Origin: a virus
Length of the DNA: 43,970 nucleotides
IMG/VR virus record: IMGVR_UViG_3300017726_000013
Span: 1-43,970 of that record
Direction: 5' to 3' (one strand)
Below are positions 21,798-30,136 of this stretch, in pieces. The notes beneath the pieces were generated by a model. It ran no database searches and was not told the DNA's origin. It was given only the letters and a program-made list of their open reading frames with translations. Within the stretch, counting starts at the first letter, position 1; the number at the start of each line of letters is the position of its first letter. The position numbers and the translations under genes were made by a program.

Positions 21798-24026
21798 TCA
21801 AACTCTGCCTGCTACTTCTTCAAAACTGACGCCAGTTCTGGTAGCAACAAAGGTAAGAGTGATGTAGTTAATCGATTTGGCAGGTTTTAAGAAGATGTCT
21901 GCTCTAAATTCATTATTATCAATAACATCGGGAGTGTTATTTGATGTGTCGCAAACAACAAGGAATCCGTAAACTCCTCGCTTCGCTTCAACATCTCTCA
22001 AGTAAGGTTCGACGATGTTTCTAAAGTTTGCTCTTGTTAACTCATCATTGAGTTCAAAGAGTTGTGCTTCTGCTGCACTTTCGAGTGCTTGCTCAACAGT
22101 AAGGAACAAGCGACGAACGTTGATCCTATCAAATGCAGATGCGTGACCAAGTGCAGTTTTATCACCGAAGAGGAGTGTTCCAACACCTGGTTTAGTAATC
22201 ATAGAGTTGATTCTCAGAGGATAAAGTTGATCTCTCTGTGTTTTAGTTGGGTTGTATGCCAACTTAACAACGTTGTTAAGAACACCACGTTGCTGACCAG
22301 CAGGTGAGAACCAAGGATATGCGTTAATCGCTGTCCTTACCATCAATCCGGCAACGTCTCCGTTTGTTGGGACGAAACGGAACTCATTGTTGAATCTGTC
22401 ATACTTATAAGCATAACCAGAATCAAACACACCGTAGGAGGTTGATTGTAATGGACTGAAGAAATCAATCAAATTGTTTGTCTGGGTTGTAGATTCAGTG
22501 ACACCTACAAGGTCCGCTCTGTGGGGACCAATGACAGCCATACAATCTTTTCTTGCTGTAGCGATAGTAAGCAACTTACCTGCTTTTGCTTGAGATTCAG
22601 ATTTGCTTCCCAAACCAGGACCCATGATTAAGAAGTCAACTGCTTCTTCATCTTTGTTGGATATTTTATCAATTGCAGTGTTGAGATTGCCAAGTGTGGC
22701 AGTCATACCACCGTTTATGTATTCTCCGTAGGCAGGAACACCAGCAGCATAGTCCTCACCACCTTTGAGGGTGTAAGTTACATTACCAATTCCGTTGAAG
22801 TTCGTATCTTGTGCATTTTGACCCCAGAGACCACCACCAGTTGTTACCTTGGTGAAGTCTGTTGAGAATCCAAGTGCTGTTGGTGTGGTTCCGTGGAAAG
22901 CATCAGCAGCACTAGCAGGACTCTTACCTGCGTAGATGTTAGCAGAACCGTCTGCAATGAACTCTTTATAGTAGATCTTGTCTGGTGCATTTACAGCAGA
23001 GATAGCGTCTGCTGCCTTAGAAAGATTGATATGCTTCTCAATGATATTACCTCTAATACCAGTGATTCCACCATTATCATCTACAACGGCAACGTGAATA
23101 CCATCGTTCTTACCGTTTCTGTCAGAGACATACACGTTTGTGCTAGGTCTTGGCGCAACTTCTTTCCAATAAATAGTTGCGTTTTGAAGACCCAGAGTTT
23201 GCTGGTCATACCAGTCAAGGACAGATGCTGGAGTATGACTATCAACCGGATTAACACCAGTGGTATGCACACCAGAGTTGTTTATGAATCTGAGTGAATC
23301 TGAGGTGTCAAACGCCGCAAATGCAGTTCCCTGCTGATAACTAATCTTAGTTTCTGATCCAGCAGTATTAACCCTAGATACAACCTTAACAACAATCTCG
23401 CTGTTTCCGTTCGTTGCATCCGTGGTAACACCAGTGACGATACCTTTTAAGAATCCAGTAAATGCTGTGGTCGAACCGCTTCCTGGAATGGTGACAGCAG
23501 CTAAAGGAGCGGTGACTCCGAAACCAATCTGTGCGCCAGTTGCAAGAACATTGGTGGTTCCGATACCGATGATCTGATCGCCAAAATCATCAATTTGGCA
23601 AATCTTCAGTTCGTTACCCCAAGAACCTGGGTTCTTAGCAGCATAAGTAAAATCTTGTGCGTTGGTGTGGTTGTTCTGATAATCATCATAGTTCAGAACC
23701 TGCAGAGCATCAGTAGATGCCATACCAACACCAGCGTTAGCATTGTTCAGGTCATCATCGCTTGCTCTGATTACCTTAAGGACTCCTCCATAAGAAAGGA
23801 AGGATGCTGCACTCATCCAATACTCGTACTGACTATCAGTAGAAAGTGGTTTACCAAAAACGTTAATTAAATCTGTTTCGTTGGTAACCAGAATTGGTTC
23901 ATTAACTGGTCCAAGTGGGAAAGGACCCGCAATTGCACCAATGTTATCTAGAACATTATCTGCTCTTCCTACTGTTAAGTCAACCTCCCTAACAAGTACT
24001 CCAGGAGATAATTGTGGAGTCGCCAT
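21798..24026 (-). CDS. 18: gp18 contractile tail sheath protein
   Basis: Sheath subunit that contracts during infection. 742 residues (T4 659). The N-terminus SPGVLVREVDLTVGRADNVL and the C-terminal part (ARTGVSFEEVAGRV, RINVRRLFLTVEQALESAAE, FELNDELTRANFRNIVEPYL) are diagnostic of contractile sheath proteins. The middle third (about residues 170-420) carries the variable, surface-exposed insertion that makes it longer than T4. Ribosome-binding site CGGAGAAAAAC and a late promoter lie upstream. Intact. Confidence 0.97.
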   Translation of the reverse strand: MATPQLSPGVLVREVDLTVGRADNVLDNIGAIAGPFPLGPVNEPILVTNETDLINVFGKPLSTDSQYEYWMSAASFLSYGGVLKVIRASDDDLNNANAGVGMASTDALQVLNYDDYQNNHTNAQDFTYAAKNPGSWGNELKICQIDDFGDQIIGIGTTNVLATGAQIGFGVTAPLAAVTIPGSGSTTAFTGFLKGIVTGVTTDATNGNSEIVVKVVSRVNTAGSETKISYQQGTAFAAFDTSDSLRFINNSGVHTTGVNPVDSHTPASVLDWYDQQTLGLQNATIYWKEVAPRPSTNVYVSDRNGKNDGIHVAVVDDNGGITGIRGNIIEKHINLSKAADAISAVNAPDKIYYKEFIADGSANIYAGKSPASAADAFHGTTPTALGFSTDFTKVTTGGGLWGQNAQDTNFNGIGNVTYTLKGGEDYAAGVPAYGEYINGGMTATLGNLNTAIDKISNKDEEAVDFLIMGPGLGSKSESQAKAGKLLTIATARKDCMAVIGPHRADLVGVTESTTQTNNLIDFFSPLQSTSYGVFDSGYAYKYDRFNNEFRFVPTNGDVAGLMVRTAINAYPWFSPAGQQRGVLNNVVKLAYNPTKTQRDQLYPLRINSMITKPGVGTLLFGDKTALGHASAFDRINVRRLFLTVEQALESAAEAQLFELNDELTRANFRNIVEPYLRDVEAKRGVYGFLVVCDTSNNTPDVIDNNEFRADIFLKPAKSINYITLTFVATRTGVSFEEVAGRV

Positions 24027-24059
24027 GTTTTTCTCCGTGATCTCGATTTATCTAAGAAT

Positions 24060-24067
24060 TATTTAGA
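24060..24067 (-). promoter_or_regulatory. Late-type promoter (TCTAAATA) upstream of gp18
   Basis: The minus strand reads AATTCTAAATAATTC, 33 bases before the gp18 ATG, in the 77-base gap after the zinc-knuckle gene. Confidence 0.65.
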
Positions 24068-24103
24068 ATTATGAGCACTTTCAGGGGGGAAACGTGACGT
24101 GAA

Positions 24104-24328
24104 TTACCAATCTGGGTATTCCCACCGTAAGTCAGACTTGGTTTTTGATTTTGTTATTCTTTTAATCGTGCATTCTTTACACTCATATGAGAATGAAGAT
24201 GCTACTGGTCCTCTATCCTTTCTAGTTCTATAAAATCCATCGACTAAATTCTTTGTCTGTCCACAGACTCTACACTTTCTTTCAGTAAGCAGTAAGTGTC
24301 CTAACTTAATCTGCTTATCAAATTCCAT
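24104..24328 (-). CDS. Small zinc-knuckle protein, 74 aa
   Basis: I start it at the ATG at 24326-24328, which overlaps the gp17 stop by one base (TAATG); a start at 24343 would run into gp17. The product begins MEFDKQIKLGHLLLTERKCR. It has two Cys pairs, CRVCGQTK and CKEC, about 30 residues apart, giving a four-cysteine zinc site. The rest is basic (KRITKSKTKSDLRW). Such CxxC/CxxC proteins are often nucleic-acid binders or remnants of HNH-type nucleases, but no HNH catalytic His is visible. Its place between terminase and sheath suggests a packaging or structural accessory. Confidence 0.7.
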   Translation of the reverse strand: MEFDKQIKLGHLLLTERKCRVCGQTKNLVDGFYRTRKDRGPVASSFSYECKECTIKRITKSKTKSDLRWEYPDW

Positions 24329-25977
24329 TAGTGATATTCCCACATAAAAGATCTATCACCATATTCATCTGCTTTGAACCACCTATCACCGTCATTATCT
24401 ACAAAACTGTTATCGTCTAATCCATCAGACATAAACCCAAATGGTGCCATGTCCTGTTCGATTTGATTCTTCTGTTCTTCATATAATCTCTTTCTAATGT
24501 CCTGGTCTGTGAGTTCTTTAAAGTAGTCTTGTTGAACTAACCAGGCATAGATGACAAGACACATTGCTAAGTCATCGTTACATCCCTCCTCTGCCTCAAA
24601 AGAATTACTCTTTGAAATAAAAGTTGTTAACTCTGAAATGATTTCATAATCACTGAATAATAGTTTACTTTCCTCAATCATGGTTTTAAGATTGAGAGAA
24701 CCAACTTTTTTGACAGTCTTACTCATCTTCACGCCAAGTTGCGTTTTCTTGCCAGAGAATCCCTGTCCTACAATTTGACCTGCTCTACCACGCATTGAAC
24801 ACATGAGCAAGTTTTGATACTCAAGGTCATAGTTTAAGATTGAAGCAACTTGATCTCCAATATCATTTACCTCACATAAAACGAATGCATTATTATACTT
24901 CTTTGCTATCTCCCAAATAATATTGGGGAACAACATTGGTTTGATATCATTGTTTCTATACTTTGCAACAACCTTGTGTGGAAACTCTGTTATATCAACC
25001 ACAACAAAAGCAGAGTAATCTTCACCAACTCCTCTTGCAACGTCAACAGTTATTACATAGTCGTGTTTTTGATCTGGATCTACATATACATCCAAACCAG
25101 CATTACTGATCTGTGGATTTTCATATACAAGAGTTCGTAATTTGCTTGGAGCAATGAGCGTGTCAATAGATCCAAGAAATTCACACTCAAACTCAATTTT
25201 AAATTGCTGCTCTGATGTATTAGCAATTGTCTGACGTTTCCATTTTTCGTCTCTACCTGGAACTTCTGACCAGTGAACATCAGTTGGGATATATTCATTT
25301 TTATCCTTTTCGGCATCATGCCACAGACGGTAGAAATGATTCATACCATGTGGAGTGGATACAATAATTACCTTGGTACTTTTACCAGAAGTAATAGTAG
25401 GATAAACAGAGGCAAAGAACGAGTCAGCAACGTGATTTGGGACGAAGGCGAACTCGTCGAGAAAGAGAATATTAAACGACATACCTCGGACAGCACTTGC
25501 AGACGTAGATGCTGCCAATATCTTGCTGCCATTTTCTAATTCGATGTTTCCTTTATTCCATGCAATAATACCCTGTTGCATCCATTTGGGCAAGTTTTCA
25601 TATGCAGTTGCTAATCTTCCTAACAATTCTCTAGCAGTCGCTGCCTTGTTAGCAAGAATACCAATGTTCACGCTATCATTAAAAATTAAATAGTGTAAAA
25701 GATAAGATACGCAAGTTGTAGACTTACCAGTCTGACGTGGCATCTTACAAATATTAAATCTATTCTCGTGAAATCTTCTTATTAATTTCTCTTGAAAATC
25801 ATAGGGTTTAAAGGGAACCAATCCTTCATCAAGAGAAACGATTTTTACGTAATTGCTTGAGAAGTAAACAGGGTCATCTTTACATCTTAAGAATTCACGG
25901 ATTTGATCTTCCGTGAATTCTATGGGTGTATTTGCTTTTTTTAAATTGGGATTGCCAAGGTATACATTATCAGACAT
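24328..25977 (-). CDS. 17: gp17 terminase large subunit
   Basis: Packaging motor with ATPase and headful nuclease. 549 residues (T4 610). The ATPase domain has Walker A CKMPRQTGKST near residue 78 and Walker B ILFLDEFAFVP near 170, with the catalytic Glu next to Asp. The C-terminal RNase H-like nuclease domain shows VITVDVARGVGEDYSAFVVV (first Asp near 310), CEVNDIGDQ, and CNDDLAMCLVIYAW near 466. Binds gp20 portal and, through its N-terminus, the small subunit gp16. In T4 gp16 and gp17 overlap; here 4 kb and three genes separate them. Seven bases lie between it and the 580-residue gene. Confidence 0.97.
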   Translation of the reverse strand: MSDNVYLGNPNLKKANTPIEFTEDQIREFLRCKDDPVYFSSNYVKIVSLDEGLVPFKPYDFQEKLIRRFHENRFNICKMPRQTGKSTTCVSYLLHYLIFNDSVNIGILANKAATARELLGRLATAYENLPKWMQQGIIAWNKGNIELENGSKILAASTSASAVRGMSFNILFLDEFAFVPNHVADSFFASVYPTITSGKSTKVIIVSTPHGMNHFYRLWHDAEKDKNEYIPTDVHWSEVPGRDEKWKRQTIANTSEQQFKIEFECEFLGSIDTLIAPSKLRTLVYENPQISNAGLDVYVDPDQKHDYVITVDVARGVGEDYSAFVVVDITEFPHKVVAKYRNNDIKPMLFPNIIWEIAKKYNNAFVLCEVNDIGDQVASILNYDLEYQNLLMCSMRGRAGQIVGQGFSGKKTQLGVKMSKTVKKVGSLNLKTMIEESKLLFSDYEIISELTTFISKSNSFEAEEGCNDDLAMCLVIYAWLVQQDYFKELTDQDIRKRLYEEQKNQIEQDMAPFGFMSDGLDDNSFVDNDGDRWFKADEYGDRSFMWEYH

Positions 25978-25984
25978 ATATTAA

Positions 25985-27727
25985 TCAGCAGTTCCAGGCT
26001 CTTAATGATTTATTGATTCTGCTATCTGGGTCATTAGCAGTTTTAGCAGAAGTCAATTTTTTCTTCATTCCTTTCATACGCGCACAAAAGCTCTTTCTAC
26101 GAGGGTTTCCAGCTTTCTTTGAAGGTCTCTTAAGATCGCTTCCTGGATTCTGACGTTCATAACTCTTTCTTCCTTTTTCATTCAATCCACCCTCTGGGTT
26201 TTTACCGGACTTCTTTTGCCAGTCTTCAGTATGTAGGAGAGGTTCTCCTGGTTCAAAATCAGAAACTTGGAATGAGAGAAGTCTTGCACCTGGGTAGACT
26301 TTTTCAACTTGAGATTGAACGTCTGCTTTATTGGGAACAGAAGTTTGTGGGAAGAACATCTTCAGAGAGATGTAGTTACTTCTAAATCTAAAGTAAGCAT
26401 TTACAATGTTACCAGTCTTTGCTGGAACTCTCACTGCTTCTTCAATTGCTGGGCATTCTTTGTTACCATGTACCGGACACTCTTCACCTTTGTGATTGTG
26501 CATACAACCTTTCTTTTCATCAATATATTCTACCTCTTCTTTTTTGGTCTTTTTGACACAGTTTGGATATCTCTTTCCAAACATAGTCTTCATACCTTTC
26601 TTTTCATATCCCTTCCAGCACTTTTCATCGAGTTCTGTTCTCCAATCTGAGATCTCAAACTCTTCTTTCTTTGTTTTAGATTTATTACCCCAGTTGGCAG
26701 CACCAACCTTACGACACTTAACCAAAGCACCTGAGGCATATGCAGAAGGCCATACAGAATAACGAGACTTGACCTTATGGTAACAAGCATCTTTGGTCCC
26801 TGCTTTTTCCTGGATTTGTGCTGATTCTTTCATTTTCTTTGGTTTGTCAGTTGAAACGTAAGTTGGTTTTGCTGCTCCTGTTTTTTGTGGTTGACCTGGA
26901 TCAGCAGATCTCTTCCTTCTTTGAGCAGATTTTCTTTCAGATTTGCTCATGCTTGATCTCTTTGCAGATGACACACACTTAGGTGTTGACTTCTGCCCTG
27001 GTTGGCGAGCACAGGGTTTACCTGATACAACTTGAACCCAACCTTTCTTACCATCTTTTGATTTGGACTTACCAAACCAATCACGGAGACCTTCTTCACT
27101 TATACCATTACCACCGTTTCCGTTACCATTACCACCATTACCATTACCATTACCGTTTCCATTGCCGTTACCATTTTTCTTGGTATCATCAACGGAATGA
27201 CCATTCTCTTTACGAAGATAACCAGAGCGTCCAACCATTTTAAATCCTTTGGGGATTGGTTTACACTTCTTATCGGTGTAACAATAATATTGTCCCTCAG
27301 GGCAACGACCATTCTTTTTTTCTTCGTTTACATCACCAGAAGTATCCTTCTTATGAAGACTCTTATAGAGATGTTTATGAAGAGGTTTTGCTCTATTCAT
27401 AATCTTATCTTTTTCAGAATAATCTTGCGCTTCATTCATTTTTTTGGTCTTCTTCTTCATTGAGTTGATGAATTTTCTATAGACCGCTGCTTCTGAAGTC
27501 TTACCCATTTCTCTTGCTCTCTGTTCCATAGCAACTGCTGCCTGGATTTTGTGAGCATGAGATCTTGATGAATTGCGAATCTTAGAAACAGATGCTTTAG
27601 CGGTTGCAACGTCCTTGAATCCAAGTCCATGAATCGTGCCTTTTGGATTTTCATCCGTATAAAGGTCCGAGTGCTTTTTGGAGTTTGCTGGTTGACCAGA
27701 TTTTCTTGGAATACGTGGGTTACTCAT
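25985..27727 (-). CDS. Multi-module basic Cys-containing protein, possible internal head polyprotein
   Basis: 580 residues, strongly basic, made of short distinct blocks: 28-95 Ala/Lys-rich helical (TIHGLGFKDVATAKASVSKI); 141-175 Cys-containing (CPEGQYYCYTDKKCKPIPKG); 185-208 pure Asn/Gly repeat; 212-297 (WFGKSKSKDGKKGWVQVV, CARQPGQKSTPKC); 311-340 (KDACYHKVKSRYSVWPSAYA); 369-393 (KCWKGYEKKGMKTMFGKRYP); 408-426 (CMHNHKGEECPVHGNKEC), Cys/His-rich; 435-500 a globular beta part; 513-580 (RRKSFCARMKGMKKK, TANDPDSRINKSLRAWNC). Several blocks resemble small domains of unknown function (DUF5824/5872/6321-like, from memory) known separately in phages and giant viruses. (I/L)xE motifs, the gp21 cut pattern, fall at the block joints. 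Position between gp16 and gp17 suggests a DNA-packaged or head protein. Function unknown. Confidence 0.75.
   Translation of the reverse strand: MSNPRIPRKSGQPANSKKHSDLYTDENPKGTIHGLGFKDVATAKASVSKIRNSSRSHAHKIQAAVAMEQRAREMGKTSEAAVYRKFINSMKKKTKKMNEAQDYSEKDKIMNRAKPLHKHLYKSLHKKDTSGDVNEEKKNGRCPEGQYYCYTDKKCKPIPKGFKMVGRSGYLRKENGHSVDDTKKNGNGNGNGNGNGNGGNGNGNGGNGISEEGLRDWFGKSKSKDGKKGWVQVVSGKPCARQPGQKSTPKCVSSAKRSSMSKSERKSAQRRKRSADPGQPQKTGAAKPTYVSTDKPKKMKESAQIQEKAGTKDACYHKVKSRYSVWPSAYASGALVKCRKVGAANWGNKSKTKKEEFEISDWRTELDEKCWKGYEKKGMKTMFGKRYPNCVKKTKKEEVEYIDEKKGCMHNHKGEECPVHGNKECPAIEEAVRVPAKTGNIVNAYFRFRSNYISLKMFFPQTSVPNKADVQSQVEKVYPGARLLSFQVSDFEPGEPLLHTEDWQKKSGKNPEGGLNEKGRKSYERQNPGSDLKRPSKKAGNPRRKSFCARMKGMKKKLTSAKTANDPDSRINKSLRAWNC
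27104..27175 (-). repeat. Asn-Gly codon repeat tract in the 580-aa gene
   Basis: A hexamer-based tract (plus strand ACCATT and variants) coding (NG)n with a few GG steps, residues 185-208. Simple repeats of this type can change length by slippage, so the linker may vary between strains. Silent variation between copies shows it is not freshly expanded. Confidence 0.85.
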
Positions 27728-28158
27728 TTCTTTTTACGACCCGCACAGTGCGCTCTTTGGGAAAATCCCTTAGGATTAGAGCAATCAATACTCTTTTTAT
27801 ATTTATTACTCCAACCTTCTTGGAATTGACCAAAAGTTTTTCTAACCCTTTGATAGTTATTTTCGTCCATCCTATCTACAAACATCTTGGATGCTGCGAC
27901 CATACTATCAATAGATGGACCATCGCTTGATTTACTCAAAGACAACTTCATAACGGGATAGACATTGGAAAATCTCCACTTTGCCTCTCCAGATTCTGCC
28001 GGAGTTTGATAGTCCTGTGATAAGTCATCAATGTCTGCAGGAAACAATCTGGGATCTGCTCCTGCCACTGGACCAGAAACATCAGCGGCGTTTGAATATC
28101 CATCACTTCCAACACTATTTGTGGGTTGTTCTGATAAGAACTGCTTAAAAGATTTCAT
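27724..28158 (-). CDS. Putative internal head protein with capsid-targeting-like N-terminus
   Basis: 144 residues. The first ten, MKSFKQFLSE, follow the plan of the T4 capsid-targeting sequence (MKTYQEFIAE in the internal proteins): Met-Lys, aromatic, basic/acidic pair, Phe-(I/L)-x-Glu, with a predicted gp21 cut after Glu10. The LSE tripeptide also occurs at the probable processing site of this phage's gp23. The body is polar (SVGSDGYSNAADVSGPVAGA), has a helical part (IDSMVAASKMFVDRMDENNY), and ends basic with two Cys (DCSNPKGFSQRAHCAGRKKK). If the reading is right, it is packaged in the head and may be injected with DNA. It overlaps both neighbours by 4 bases. No known family is assigned. 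Confidence 0.7.
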   Translation of the reverse strand: MKSFKQFLSEQPTNSVGSDGYSNAADVSGPVAGADPRLFPADIDDLSQDYQTPAESGEAKWRFSNVYPVMKLSLSKSSDGPSIDSMVAASKMFVDRMDENNYQRVRKTFGQFQEGWSNKYKKSIDCSNPKGFSQRAHCAGRKKK

Positions 28159-30095
28159 ACTTTTGTTAGCGTCTTTGAAATTTTAAATATCGTTGATGAA
28201 CTAGAACTTGGAGTTGCTCTAACTCTCACATTACCAGAGTTAATGTCTGCATCAAATGTTGCAAGAGAACTAGATGTTGTTTTTATTGTCCCAAATTCTG
28301 ACAGATAAACATTAGTTCCGTCGTGCAAAACGTTTAGTGTTGTCACCTGATATGATGTTCCTTGCGTTATTTGAATTTGATATTGTGCAGATCTAAAGAT
28401 ACTTGCACTAAAAGTATCTATATTAGACTCAGATGTAGTAGTAGTTGTCGCTGTTGCAGCTTCAAGTTTTATTATTGTGGTCTGACTACCAGCACCAATT
28501 TCTAAACCACTTCTAGCAGTGGCAATACCAATTGAATCAACATAAGTTACATCATCATAAGTTATTGTTCCACCAACACTCAGATTTCCAGTAAGAGTAA
28601 GACTAACTCCGGTTGCACCATCTGCTAATACTGTTGCTTCTCCAGTACCAGAAAGTGCTGTGCTTGCAATTCCAACCCACTTTGATCCGTTATAGATTAA
28701 AAGTTTATCTGTACCTATTCCTGTATCAAAACTTACATCATCAAGGTCTTTGATGAATCCAGCACCACCGCCACCAATGGTATAAAGTTGCTGTTGAATT
28801 CTATTGATGAATAACTTGTAGTGCTTCGCTAGATCTTCATGTGTAGCAAAGTTTTGATCAGTTGGAGTTAGGGGGTCAATATTAGACTCACTAGGATCAG
28901 GTTGAATAGGTCTGCTATTGATCTCTTCTTTTAAGACCTCTTGTTTACCCCTAATCTCTTCAACTATAATTTTTAAGGATCTGAGTCCATCTTTAAATTC
29001 ATCTCTTACATCACTAATTTGTTTATCATAATATTTTACTTCAGGTAATTCTGAGATTTCCTTCTTTAAATCATTAAAATATCCCAGAAGCAGTTCATCA
29101 GTTTTTACACTTTCTCTGTTTACTTCTTTAAGATCTTTCTTAAGTGTCTGTTTAAGAAGATTATACTCACCGAGTAGTTGCTTCTTTAATTTTCTATCAT
29201 CATCTTTAAACTCTTTATGATGACCCCACATACGCATGGAGGTCTCTTTGATTTCTTTCCAAATCTTTTCTTTTTCTGTATCAAACCTAGTATTGATACT
29301 TTCTCTTAATTCATTAAACTCAGTTCTAGTTTCAAATTCTTTTTTATCAAAGTGTTCTTCAATTCTATCCAGGTCATATTCAACCTTACCTCTCAGTCCC
29401 TCAACAGCATCATGGACTTTAACAAAATCATCATCGATGACACTGAAGGTCTTTCCAATCCATGAGAAATCAGGGACTTCATTTACCTCATTGACCCACT
29501 TGGGGAATGTAGGAATTTGATCTTGTACTTCTTGAACTGCTATTCTAAGAGACTGAATATCTTCTTCATAATATTTTGGTTCAGGTAATTCCTCAATATT
29601 CTGATTTACCTGCTCAAGGCGTTGTTCTAATATACTGATTTGATCGTCATAATATTTTATTTCTGGTATATCTGCAGCATTCTTTTCTATTACTTCTTTT
29701 ACAAGATCAATCTGTTTACAGATTGCCTCTATCTCTGTTTCATAGTATCTAACCTCAGGTATCTCATCTCTTACCTGATTAATTTGTTCTGTTAGATTTT
29801 CTAATTCTTTATCGTAATACTTTATTTCCGGGATGTCTGGGATGTCTTTTCTAACATCGTTAATCAGACGAATTAATTCTGGGAATGGTGGAATTATATC
29901 TTTTACTTCCGCAAAAGTATTTCCATCAGCATCCTCTATAGTTTGAACTGCTTCTTCTATCTCTTCTTCTTCAATATAATCCTCAACAGAAGGTAATTCC
30001 GTTTTAACTTCTTCTGCTAAGTAATCTTCGACTGACGGTAAATCATTTAGATCTACAATATAATCATCAATTGAAGGTAAATCCTCTTTTGACAT
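28155..30095 (-). CDS. Coiled-coil fibre-like virion protein with repeated LPSVEDY and PEIKYYD motifs
   Basis: 646 residues in three zones. Residues 6-41 carry three copies of an acidic LPS(I/V)(D/E)DY motif (LPSIDDYI, LPSVEDYL, LPSVEDYI). Residues 84-357 hold five copies of PE(I/V/P)(K/R)YY(D/E) at about 89, 113, 144, 171 and 351, alternating with amphipathic helices that read as coiled coil (EQINQVRDEIPE, ISILEQRLEQVNQNIEE). Residues 400-646 are Gly/Ser/Thr-rich beta structure, with a C-terminal block (IFRSAQYQIQITQGTSYQVT) that I recall at the ends of other cyanophage virion proteins. The plan (anchor, long stalk, beta head) suits a fibre or whisker. It starts 42 bases after a late-type element and lies between gp16 and the 144-residue gene. 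Function inferred. Confidence 0.72.
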   Translation of the reverse strand: MSKEDLPSIDDYIVDLNDLPSVEDYLAEEVKTELPSVEDYIEEEEIEEAVQTIEDADGNTFAEVKDIIPPFPELIRLINDVRKDIPDIPEIKYYDKELENLTEQINQVRDEIPEVRYYETEIEAICKQIDLVKEVIEKNAADIPEIKYYDDQISILEQRLEQVNQNIEELPEPKYYEEDIQSLRIAVQEVQDQIPTFPKWVNEVNEVPDFSWIGKTFSVIDDDFVKVHDAVEGLRGKVEYDLDRIEEHFDKKEFETRTEFNELRESINTRFDTEKEKIWKEIKETSMRMWGHHKEFKDDDRKLKKQLLGEYNLLKQTLKKDLKEVNRESVKTDELLLGYFNDLKKEISELPEVKYYDKQISDVRDEFKDGLRSLKIIVEEIRGKQEVLKEEINSRPIQPDPSESNIDPLTPTDQNFATHEDLAKHYKLFINRIQQQLYTIGGGGAGFIKDLDDVSFDTGIGTDKLLIYNGSKWVGIASTALSGTGEATVLADGATGVSLTLTGNLSVGGTITYDDVTYVDSIGIATARSGLEIGAGSQTTIIKLEAATATTTTTSESNIDTFSASIFRSAQYQIQITQGTSYQVTTLNVLHDGTNVYLSEFGTIKTTSSSLATFDADINSGNVRVRATPSSSSSTIFKISKTLTKV

Positions 30096-30136
30096 TGTAT
30101 TAGTAACCTTGGTACTTTGGGATTTCTCTCCCCAGA

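Noticed and set aside
24068-24103. Possible terminator after the zinc-knuckle gene (CACGTTTC/GAAAGTG)
   Set aside because: Stem needs a bulge and is not followed by a T-run on the minus strand.
24104-24343. Start at 24343 for the zinc-knuckle gene
   Set aside because: Adds five residues inside gp17; the ATG at 24326-24328 makes the usual TAATG junction.
27800-27807. AATAAATA inside the 144-residue gene as a late promoter for the 580-residue gene
   Set aside because: Sequence fits, but it lies 73 bases from the start and within a coding region; too weak to list as a feature.
27724-28158. 144-residue gene as the terminase small subunit
   Set aside because: It lies just upstream of the gp17 region, but the gene at 30137-30562 has the real gp16 helical core and VFxGS-type ending.
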